Of a stretch of 45,689 bases of DNA, positions 31,667 to 39,784 are shown in pieces. Source of the DNA: an uncultured Phocaeicola sp. GTDB taxonomy: Bacteria; Bacteroidota; Bacteroidia; Bacteroidales; Bacteroidaceae. The stretch spans positions 1-45,689 of the forward strand of contig CALUPA010000014.1 of assembly GCA_944322395.1 (NCBI GenBank), given 5' to 3'. The stretch's first letter is position 1. Every line of letters starts with the position of its first letter. Both the position numbers and the translations under genes were made by a program. The notes beneath the pieces are model-generated. The model had not been told where the DNA came from, did no database searches, and was given only the letters and a program-made list of their open reading frames with translations.

Positions 31667-34600
31667 ATGAAGAATTATCGTTTAAATTCAATGTCTAGGA
31701 GAATTTTATTTTCCTCGATGTTCTTAACATCGTTTTGTGTTGGAATTCCATTGCCAACATTTGCTGAAGTTAATGGTGGCATGGAGATTTATCAGAATGC
31801 TACTGTTGGCGGAATTGTCGTTGATGCAAATGGAGAGCCTGTAATTGGAGCCAATGTAATGGTGAAGGGGACTAATAATGGTACAATTACTGATATTGAC
31901 GGAAAGTTTACGTTAAGTAATGCAAAAGGTGTATTGGTCGTATCTTTTATAGGTTATAAAACACAAGAGATTCAGATTAACGGTAATGAGAAGAACCTTA
32001 ATATTGTTTTAAGAGAGGATTCTGAGTTATTGGACGAGGTCGTTGTAGTTGGTTATGGTACGATGAAGAAAGAATCTCTTACAGGTGCCGTTACTGTTGT
32101 CGATTCAAAGGCTTTTAAAGAAAAAGGAGGATTGTCAAGCCCGCTGGAAGCATTGCAGGGACAGGTTGCGGGTGTTATGATTACACGTTCTTCTTCGGCT
32201 CCTGGTGATGAAAGCTGGGGATTGAATCTGCGTGGTGCTGTATCAGCAAACTCTACAGAACCTTTGATTATTATTGATGGTGTGGCATATAACAGTGTAA
32301 ATGAATTGCGTCTGATTAACCCGAACGATATTGAGACTATCAACTTCTTGAAGGACGGTTCTGCTGCAATTTATGGTTCACGAGCTGCCGGTGGTGTAGT
32401 GTTGATTACTACAAAAAAAGGTGCAGAAGGAAAAGTGAAAGTGGAATATAGCGGAACTGCTACACTCAAGACTGTGGGACTTATGCCAAGTGCAATGAAT
32501 ATTGACCAATGGGCTGACGGAGTTATGACAGCATTGGAAAATGATAACAATACAAGCAACTCATGGTACACATTTGCGCAATTGGCTAAACAGTACAAAG
32601 GTACATACATTGACCTTAGCAACAGTAATAGTCCGTTTGGTTCAGCAGGATTTACTGATGTTAGCGATTTTGTATTCAGTGATGATACCAACTGGCTTGA
32701 TTCTTTGTTTGGAGAAACAATGTCAACAGAACAGAATTTGAGTATTTCTGGAGGTTCGGAAAGATCTTCATACCGTATTTCTTTGAATTATCTGTATGAT
32801 GGTTCTACACTGCAGTTCGGTAATAATAACAATCAGCGCTATACATTCCGTATGAACAATACATTCAAGTTGACTGATAAGATTAAACTTGAATCTTCTA
32901 TCTCATACAGCCGACAGGAACAGGTTGTACCTACAATGATTAGCTCTGTTCTTACCACTCAGATGCCTATGCCTGGTTTGCCATTTACTTCTGTTGACGG
33001 TAAACCGTATGCTTGGGGTACATGGGGCTCACCTGTGGCTAAAGTAACAGAAGGTGGAGACAATAAACTGTCTGTTTCTAACTTCAGCTTAAGTGAAACA
33101 TTGAACTATCAGATAACAGACTGGCTCTCTGCTAATGCAAATGTTGGTTATACTACCGGAGTTGCAAATCGTAATACAGTACAGAACAGTATTACTTATT
33201 ATAATTATGCAGGCGATAAACAGGTGCTGACAGATCCTGTTCAGGCAAATTCTACATATACACAGACAAACTCAAAAACAGATTTTTATTCTGTTACCGG
33301 TTATCTGAATGCGATGAAAACATTTAAAGATAAACATAATTTGAGTTTGACATTAGGTGCTCAGTATGAATTCAAGGAATATACTTATTTTGGTGTTAAG
33401 GTTAAAGACATTCAGTCAGGACTGGAAATTGTAAACGGATCTGGTGAAATTACATTGTCTGGTAGTGAGGATAAATACCAGAATGCCATAATGTCTTATT
33501 TCGGTCGTTTTAACTACGATTATGATAATAAGTATTTATTGGAGCTGAATGCCAGATACGATGGATCTTCACGTTTCTTGCCTGAAAACAGATGGGATTT
33601 GTTCTATGGTGTATCTTTGGGATGGAGACTTAAAGAAGAAAACTTCTTGAAAGATGTTGATTTCCTTAGCGACCTTAAACTGAGACTTTCATATGCAGAA
33701 ATGGGTAACCAGAGTGGTATCTCTAACTATGATGGTGTACAGATTTATAATCTTGAAACAGGTACAGGTGCATATGTAGGAACTGATAAATTGTCTTATA
33801 TCAAGACATCAGGAGTTTTGGCATCTACATCACGTAGTTGGGAAAGAATCAAGAATTATAACTTGGCTGTTGATTTCGGTTTCCTGAATGGAAGACTTAC
33901 CGGTACCGTCGAGGCCTTCATGAAGAAAAATGATAACATGCTTGTAAGCATTACCTTCCCTGGAACTTTGGGCGATGATGCTCCTAAAGCTAATGCCGGA
34001 AAGTTCAAGACATGGGGATATGAAGGTAGCTTGAACTACAGAGGAAAGATTGGTCAGGTAGATTATCATTTGGGTGGTGTATTTACATTTGCACGTAACG
34101 AATTGGTTGATTATGGTGGAACATCTGTTATGTCATCTGGATATACATCAACTCAGCAGGGTTATCCGTTGAATTCAATCTTTGGATTGCGTTACGGAGG
34201 CAAGATTCAGAATGAAGAGCAGCTGAATGCATATATGACAAAATATTATGAGAATAACGGTATCGGAATGCCTTCAAATCTGCGTGTAGGTGACAATATG
34301 TATTGTGATGAAAATGGAGACGGTGTACTAGACCATAATGACTATATCTACTTGGGTAGTGATTCACCTGAAATTTCTTATTCTTTCAATGCAGGAGCTT
34401 CTTATAAAGGTTTTGATTTTAATGTAATATTCCAGGGTGCAGCCAATAGATTCGTATATAGAGGAATTGACAACTGGACAGTACCGTTCAGAGCAAACTA
34501 TACTAACACTATAACATCCTCAATAGGTAATACTTGGAGTGAAGATAATCCGGATGCTTATTATGCTCCTTATACAAACGACAGTAATATAAATAACTAT

Positions 34601-34864
34601 AACTATCAGGCTTCATCTCTTACATCACAGGATGGAAGATACCTGAGATTGAAAAATGTAACAATCGGTTATACATTTGACAGTAAATTGTTGAAACGTC
34701 AGAATGTTGTAGAGAATGTTCGTTTGTATATAACAGGTGCTGACTTATGGGAAACTACCAAGATTAAGGATGGTTGGGACCCTGAAGCAAAAAGAGATGC
34801 TTCCGGTACACAGAGATATCCGTTTACCCGTAACTTTACATTTGGTGTTAATCTAACTTTCTAA
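31667..34864 (+). CDS. SusC-family TonB-dependent outer-membrane transporter (second pair)
   Basis: A 1065-residue transporter with a signal sequence ending PLPTFAE (about residue 33). The carboxypeptidase-regulatory-like domain (VGGIVVDANGEPVIGANVMV ... VVSFIGYKTQEIQI) runs to about 120. The SusC signature EVVVVGYGTMKKESLTGAV and plug (about 125-245, NLRGAVSANSTEPLIIIDGV, FLKDGSAAIYGSRAAGGVVL) follow, then the barrel to the C-terminal Phe (FTFGVNLTF). No STN domain lies before the regulatory-like domain. It differs clearly in sequence from the first SusC, so the two probably import different oligosaccharides. It follows the sigma-factor gene by 27 bases and precedes its SusD by 11. Confidence 0.97.
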   Translation: MKNYRLNSMSRRILFSSMFLTSFCVGIPLPTFAEVNGGMEIYQNATVGGIVVDANGEPVIGANVMVKGTNNGTITDIDGKFTLSNAKGVLVVSFIGYKTQEIQINGNEKNLNIVLREDSELLDEVVVVGYGTMKKESLTGAVTVVDSKAFKEKGGLSSPLEALQGQVAGVMITRSSSAPGDESWGLNLRGAVSANSTEPLIIIDGVAYNSVNELRLINPNDIETINFLKDGSAAIYGSRAAGGVVLITTKKGAEGKVKVEYSGTATLKTVGLMPSAMNIDQWADGVMTALENDNNTSNSWYTFAQLAKQYKGTYIDLSNSNSPFGSAGFTDVSDFVFSDDTNWLDSLFGETMSTEQNLSISGGSERSSYRISLNYLYDGSTLQFGNNNNQRYTFRMNNTFKLTDKIKLESSISYSRQEQVVPTMISSVLTTQMPMPGLPFTSVDGKPYAWGTWGSPVAKVTEGGDNKLSVSNFSLSETLNYQITDWLSANANVGYTTGVANRNTVQNSITYYNYAGDKQVLTDPVQANSTYTQTNSKTDFYSVTGYLNAMKTFKDKHNLSLTLGAQYEFKEYTYFGVKVKDIQSGLEIVNGSGEITLSGSEDKYQNAIMSYFGRFNYDYDNKYLLELNARYDGSSRFLPENRWDLFYGVSLGWRLKEENFLKDVDFLSDLKLRLSYAEMGNQSGISNYDGVQIYNLETGTGAYVGTDKLSYIKTSGVLASTSRSWERIKNYNLAVDFGFLNGRLTGTVEAFMKKNDNMLVSITFPGTLGDDAPKANAGKFKTWGYEGSLNYRGKIGQVDYHLGGVFTFARNELVDYGGTSVMSSGYTSTQQGYPLNSIFGLRYGGKIQNEEQLNAYMTKYYENNGIGMPSNLRVGDNMYCDENGDGVLDHNDYIYLGSDSPEISYSFNAGASYKGFDFNVIFQGAANRFVYRGIDNWTVPFRANYTNTITSSIGNTWSEDNPDAYYAPYTNDSNINNYNYQASSLTSQDGRYLRLKNVTIGYTFDSKLLKRQNVVENVRLYITGADLWETTKIKDGWDPEAKRDASGTQRYPFTRNFTFGVNLTF

Positions 34865-34875
34865 AATTATAGTTT

Positions 34876-36621
34876 ATGAATACTAAGAAATACTTTAAAA
34901 TAGCATGCCTCTCCTTGATGACTTTAGCATCAACTTCATGTCTGGATTTGAATCCATTGGCTGATATGGGAGATAATTTGGTATGGAATAAAGCTGAAAA
35001 TTTCCAGTTGTTTGCCAATCAGTTCTATTCTTATACAAGGGATTTCCAGATGGGGGATAATAACTATGGTGCAGGTGTAAGTGATGGCCCTCACAGTGAT
35101 TATCGTTCGGACCTGATAGCTACATCGTCATTAAACCTGTATAGCCAGGGTACAAACTCAATTCCTTCGGAAGATAAGAACTATACAACATTATATAAAC
35201 GTATATACTATACAAATCTGTTATTAAAGAATGCCAACTCATTTGATAACCAGGAAGCGATAAAAGTACCTGTGGCTGAGGCGAAATTCTTCCGTGCTTA
35301 CTTGCATTTCGAATTGGTGCAGATATGGGGGGATGTTATACTATTGACTGAGCCTCTGGATTTGGATTCTGAAAAGCTATATGGAAAGCGTGATGACAGA
35401 GGTGTAGTAATTGATCAGATTATCACAGATTTGAAGGAAGCAGCCGATGGATTGCCTGAAACTGCATCTGAGGAAGGTCGTCTGACAAAGTATGCGGCTT
35501 TGGCTATGTTATCGAGAGTTGCTTTATATGAAGGTACTTGGCAGAAATTCCACACAAACGGTAAAGATGCCAATTCTAACACAGAAAGAAGTACAGCATT
35601 GCTTACTATAGCAAGAGACGCTGCCAAGGATGTTATAGAATCGGGTAAATATGAGATTTTTTATAATCAGGTATTAGGTACTCAGAGTTACAGATATATG
35701 TTTATTCTTGAAGATGCCGCACAGTGTAATCCTGCAAATCTTTCCAAGAAAGATAACAAGGAGTATATTCTGGCTCACAGACACAGAGATGGTGATGCAT
35801 TGGGAACTAATATAACTCACGGAATGTTGGCTAACGTTTGCTATATAACCAAGAAGATGGCTGATATGTATTTGTGTTCCGACGGTCTTCCAATTGATAA
35901 ATCAGCTAAATTTAAAGGTTATGCAAATCCTACAGATGAGTTTGTAGATAGGGATAACCGTATGGACAATACAATGTTGAAACATGGTGAAGCATATTGG
36001 GTAAATGACGGACCATGGAGAGTATATTGGAATGATGATGATTTGAATGATTGCAAGTATGCCGATGTAAGATCAAACAGTGGTTATCAGAATCAGAAAT
36101 GGTGTGTTGAAAGACATGTCGCTGATACTCAGGAATCAATGGACTATCCTGTAATAAGATATGCAGAAGTATTGTTGAACTATGCTGAGGCTGTATATGA
36201 ACTTGATGGAACTATTTCAGATGACGATTTGAACAATTCTTTAAACTTGGTAAGACTGAGGGTTAATCCTGATATGCCAAAGTTAAGCAATGAGTTCGTT
36301 ACTAATAACAGCTTGTCTATGCGAGATGAAATCAGACGTGAAAGAACAGTTGAATTGTTCCTTGAAGGATTTAGAATTGATGACTTGAAGAGATGGGCTA
36401 CAGCTCCGGTTGAAATGCCGCAGAATCAGCTCGGTGTTAAGGTTACAGGAACATGGTTTGAGACAAACTGGGCAGCACAGACACGTCAGCTTGATAATGA
36501 AGGATGTATTATTTTATATAATAACAGAACTTGGAATGACAAATTATATCTTTATCCATTGCCTTCTGACCAGATACAGCTGAATCCAGAATTAGGACAG
36601 AATCCAGGATGGGAGAAATAA
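34876..36621 (+). CDS. SusD-family (RagB) glycan-binding outer-membrane lipoprotein (second pair)
   Basis: A 581-residue lipoprotein (ASTSC, Cys about 22, then LDLNPLADMG). The SusD N-terminal helices (VAEAKFFRAYLHFELVQIWG) and the C-terminal RagB/SusD part (PVIRYAEVLLNYAEAVYELD, IRRERTVELFLEGFRIDDLK) are intact. It ends LYLYPLPSDQIQLNPELGQN, the usual family ending. Unlike the first SusD it is of normal length. It should act as the surface lid of the neighbouring SusC and bind its ligand. Confidence 0.97.
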   Translation: MNTKKYFKIACLSLMTLASTSCLDLNPLADMGDNLVWNKAENFQLFANQFYSYTRDFQMGDNNYGAGVSDGPHSDYRSDLIATSSLNLYSQGTNSIPSEDKNYTTLYKRIYYTNLLLKNANSFDNQEAIKVPVAEAKFFRAYLHFELVQIWGDVILLTEPLDLDSEKLYGKRDDRGVVIDQIITDLKEAADGLPETASEEGRLTKYAALAMLSRVALYEGTWQKFHTNGKDANSNTERSTALLTIARDAAKDVIESGKYEIFYNQVLGTQSYRYMFILEDAAQCNPANLSKKDNKEYILAHRHRDGDALGTNITHGMLANVCYITKKMADMYLCSDGLPIDKSAKFKGYANPTDEFVDRDNRMDNTMLKHGEAYWVNDGPWRVYWNDDDLNDCKYADVRSNSGYQNQKWCVERHVADTQESMDYPVIRYAEVLLNYAEAVYELDGTISDDDLNNSLNLVRLRVNPDMPKLSNEFVTNNSLSMRDEIRRERTVELFLEGFRIDDLKRWATAPVEMPQNQLGVKVTGTWFETNWAAQTRQLDNEGCIILYNNRTWNDKLYLYPLPSDQIQLNPELGQNPGWEK

Positions 36622-36640
36622 ATAATTTAAAATTTTGATT

Positions 36641-38212
36641 ATGAAAAGTATGTATAAATTTAATATAGGATTTATGGCAATTGCTGGTTTATGTACAGCA
36701 TTTGTATCATGTAAGAATGAGGAATTTGCAGACGTTTCGGAGGCACAGTTTCCTGAAAGGGTAGAATTTGTATATCCTGATGAGATAAAAAGTTTGATTT
36801 ATACTGATGAATTGGGAAACTCTAATTTACCTATGTTGGCTGGTGAAACAGTAAAGTTGGGTTATGAAATTTATCCGGAAAATGTTACTTTCAAGGATGT
36901 GACATGGACATCAAGCAATGAAAGCGTTGCAACTGTTTCCAATGAAGGAGAAGTTAAGGCTATTGAAGGTGATGGAACAACATTCTCTGTGATTCAGCTT
37001 GCTCCTGTTGCTGCATATTCCGGAAGCGGTATATACAAGACACTGAAAGTTGTAGTATCAAATACTATGGTACAGGCAGAGAGTGTAAATATATCTTCTG
37101 AATCTCTAGAAGTGTATGCCGGTGAAACATTACAGCTTACAGCATCTATATTACCTGAAACATCGACATATAAGACTGTTAAATGGACAAGTTCAGATGA
37201 AAGTATTGCAACTGTAGATGCAAATGGTTTGGTAACAGGTATTGTAAACGATAAAGTAAATGCAGATGTAACTATTACAGCCACAACTCTTGATGGAAGC
37301 AATGTGACCGGTTCTATTGAATTGACAGTTAAACAAATAGTACAACCTCAGGAAATCACTATAGACCAGACTTATTCTGTTGAAAACAACTACTTGTTTG
37401 CAATAGCGGATAAGAAAGTGGAATTAGACTTTACTACAGTTCCTGCAGAATGTACATTGTCATTGATTGAATGGAAGTCATCTGATGAAACTATTGCTAC
37501 TGTGGAAAATGGTGTAGTAACATTTAATCAGAGTGGTATTTTCGGGGATGTTACAATTACTGCAACTTGTCCTGAAACAGGTAACTCTTCTGAAATTAAA
37601 TTGCATCTGGAAGAGGGCTTGATAAGGGAACTGTTTAAAGATGAAAACAATATTACTTGGTCTGATGCAAAACAAAACGGTAATAATTCTTCAACATCTA
37701 CAGAATGGCATGATGGTTATGTGACAGTGACAACTTATAATCAAAATGCCACAAACCAGAGAGCAGACTTCAAGTGTTGGGAGTCAAAAACATGGATACA
37801 TGCAGGTAAATATCCGTTGTTGGCCATCAGATGGGAAGATGTATTATATAAATATGCTGATGAAGGTATTACTAAACGTCAGATAAATCTTGATACATCA
37901 GGAACTTGCAATGGTGCAAAATATTCAGGAAACGTTGGTGGAAGTAATAATAAGTGGCTTCATGCATATGAATGTAGTGATGGAACATATGTTTATGTTT
38001 ATGATTTTTCTTCACAGACATTCGCTACAGGTGGATTGTTACCGAATAATTCAATAGCAGAGTTTACAACATTCCAGTTTAAATATGCTGATATATCACC
38101 TATATCTCATCAGTTGACTTATAATGTTTATTGGGTACAGACATTTAAGGAATTGAGTGATATTGAAAGATATATAGAATCAGAAGGTCTTACTTTTGAG
38201 AAGACAAAATAA
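36641..38212 (+). CDS. Surface lipoprotein with repeated bacterial Ig-like domains, glycan-binding candidate
   Basis: A 523-residue lipoprotein (FVSCKNEEF, Cys about 25) starting at ATG 36641; a TTG two codons upstream is less likely. Three Ig-like (Big_2) repeats are visible, each with the tail motif WTSSNESVATVSNEGEV, WTSSDESIATVDANGLV or WKSSDETIATVENGVV (about 60-330). The last 190 residues form a separate, probably beta-rich domain with many aromatics (TEWHDGYVTVTTYNQ, WLHAYECSDGTYVYVYDF). I do not recognise it with certainty (possibly DUF4979). The Ig units likely act as a spacer that holds the distal domain away from the membrane. The position after susCD suggests a surface glycan-binding protein. 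Confidence 0.78.
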   Translation: MKSMYKFNIGFMAIAGLCTAFVSCKNEEFADVSEAQFPERVEFVYPDEIKSLIYTDELGNSNLPMLAGETVKLGYEIYPENVTFKDVTWTSSNESVATVSNEGEVKAIEGDGTTFSVIQLAPVAAYSGSGIYKTLKVVVSNTMVQAESVNISSESLEVYAGETLQLTASILPETSTYKTVKWTSSDESIATVDANGLVTGIVNDKVNADVTITATTLDGSNVTGSIELTVKQIVQPQEITIDQTYSVENNYLFAIADKKVELDFTTVPAECTLSLIEWKSSDETIATVENGVVTFNQSGIFGDVTITATCPETGNSSEIKLHLEEGLIRELFKDENNITWSDAKQNGNNSSTSTEWHDGYVTVTTYNQNATNQRADFKCWESKTWIHAGKYPLLAIRWEDVLYKYADEGITKRQINLDTSGTCNGAKYSGNVGGSNNKWLHAYECSDGTYVYVYDFSSQTFATGGLLPNNSIAEFTTFQFKYADISPISHQLTYNVYWVQTFKELSDIERYIESEGLTFEKTK

Positions 38213-38221
38213 TATAAATTC

Positions 38222-38256
38222 AAGGTTGTACAATGCTTCAAGTATTGTACAACTTT
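38222..38256 (+). terminator. Intercistronic hairpin after the second binding-protein gene
   Basis: AAGGTTGTACAAT (38222-38234) pairs with ATTGTACAACTTT (38244-38256), with one G-T wobble, and the pairing can continue nearly to a 3-base loop. No T run follows (AATAAATAGC). It occupies the same relative place as the hairpin at 14530-14567, between the binding-protein gene and the first enzyme gene. Confidence 0.68.
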
Positions 38257-38271
38257 AATAAATAGCTAATT

Positions 38272-39660
38272 ATGAAAAAAATATTTATAACTTGTTTGGT
38301 TGCTTTAATATCGTTGTTTAATGCGGCATGTCAAAAAAATGAGTTTGGAACAGTTGACTTAACTATTCCTGAAGATGTTTATACACCTGTTGCCGCTCAG
38401 TATACATTCAATCATCCTTGTGGAATGTTTAATCAGGCAGATTTTGACAGAGTAAAATCTATGTTGGATGACGGAACTGCTCCTCAGCCTGTAAAGGAAG
38501 AATTCCAACTATTGAAAAATAGCCGATACACTATGGTGCCATATACACCATCACCTACAGAATATATAGTTAGAGGAGATGCAACAGGGGTGACTTCTGA
38601 TGGAAAAGAAAACTATTCAAAAGCAATGAATGATGCTGCTGCTGCATATCAGATGGCTTTGTTGTGGAAACTTACTGATGATGCGGAATATGCTGACAAT
38701 GCAGTAAATATAATGAATAAATGGGCAGAAGAGTGTAAGGGTATAAAGTCAAATGATGCCAATCAGATGCTGGCAGCAGGTGCACAGGGATATACTTTTG
38801 CAAATGCTGCTGAGATTATGAGAACATATGATGGATGGTCTGATACAGATTTTGAAGATTTCAAAAAATGGATGGTTGATGTTTTTGCATCAAAGAACAT
38901 TGATTTTATGACTAATCATCAAGGACAATGTGATGACCACTATTGGTCTAACTGGGATTTGGTAAATATGTGCTCATATTTCTCCATTGGAGTTTTGACA
39001 GAAAACCATGAGATGATAAATTATGTGGTAAACTATTTCTATAGTGGAGCTGGTAATGGTTGTATTAAGAAATTGGTTCAGGGAGTATTTGATGATCCTT
39101 TAGGTACAGGTGAACAGATTGCCCAAAATCAGGAAAGCGGACGTGACCAGGGACATGCTTCTATGTCAGTGGCAGTAGCTGCAAATCTATGCCAAATGGC
39201 ATATACATTATATCAGTCTAATACTAATGTTCCGGAACTTGATTTCTTTGCAGCAAATGATAATTTGATGATGAAAATGGGTGAATATACTGCTCTGTTC
39301 AATTTGAAAAATGGAACTGATAACAATAATGCTTCAGGACAATGGCTGGTAACACAATCAGAGATGCCTTTTAATGAATATAAATATTGTATAGACTGTT
39401 CATGTACAAGCAATAATCATGGAGCAACTCAGTCGGTAGTTGCAGATGATGAAGGTCGTGGTAAATTCAGACCGGGATGGGAGATTTTCTACATACATTA
39501 TGCAAAAATCAAGAATTTAAGTTCCGGATATACGTACGCTAAAAGATTTGCCGATAAAATCAGACCAGAAGGTGGGGCAGGCGGAAATTCTATATATGGA
39601 ACAGATAGTGGTGCATTCGACCAATTGGGATGGGGTACACTTATGATGTACCGTGAATGA
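38272..39660 (+). CDS. Alginate_lyase-fold polysaccharide lyase lipoprotein
   Basis: A 462-residue lipoprotein (LFNAACQ, Cys about 20), so probably surface-exposed with the susCD proteins. The body is an (alpha/alpha)-toroid of the alginate_lyase type (Pfam PF05426-like). Visible parts are MNDAAAAYQMALLWKLTDDA (about 123-142), the catalytic-site-like block TNHQGQCDDHYWSNWDLVNM (Asn/His, about 214-233) and the family mark ESGRDQGHASMSVA (about 285). Families with this fold (PL5, PL38) split beta-linked uronans such as alginate or glucuronan. PL38 is a plausible home but not established. As a surface lyase it could make the oligosaccharides imported by the neighbouring SusCD. It is the last gene before a strong terminator. 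Confidence 0.82.
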   Translation: MKKIFITCLVALISLFNAACQKNEFGTVDLTIPEDVYTPVAAQYTFNHPCGMFNQADFDRVKSMLDDGTAPQPVKEEFQLLKNSRYTMVPYTPSPTEYIVRGDATGVTSDGKENYSKAMNDAAAAYQMALLWKLTDDAEYADNAVNIMNKWAEECKGIKSNDANQMLAAGAQGYTFANAAEIMRTYDGWSDTDFEDFKKWMVDVFASKNIDFMTNHQGQCDDHYWSNWDLVNMCSYFSIGVLTENHEMINYVVNYFYSGAGNGCIKKLVQGVFDDPLGTGEQIAQNQESGRDQGHASMSVAVAANLCQMAYTLYQSNTNVPELDFFAANDNLMMKMGEYTALFNLKNGTDNNNASGQWLVTQSEMPFNEYKYCIDCSCTSNNHGATQSVVADDEGRGKFRPGWEIFYIHYAKIKNLSSGYTYAKRFADKIRPEGGAGGNSIYGTDSGAFDQLGWGTLMMYRE

Positions 39661-39671
39661 TGATTTATTAT

Positions 39672-39718
39672 AAAAAAGTATGAACAATAAGATTTTTATC
39701 TATAGCTCATACTTTTTT
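39672..39718 (+). terminator. Strong Rho-independent terminator after the lyase gene
   Basis: AAAAAAGTATGA (39672-39683) and TCATACTTTTTT (39707-39718) are perfect 12-bp inverted copies, 11 bases after the stop. The A6/T6 ends make it able to work in both directions. It closes the sigma-susCD-lyase unit. Confidence 0.82.
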
Positions 39719-39784
39719 GTTTTAAGATTATAAGATAATATATTAAAGCAGTTGTAGTTTGATTTTGTGAAATAATAATCTTTT

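Noticed and set aside
38272-39660. Naming the locus an alginate PUL because of the alginate_lyase fold
   Set aside because: The fold is shared by lyases for glucuronan and other uronans, and the galactosidase, arabinofuranosidase and GH43 genes do not fit alginate.
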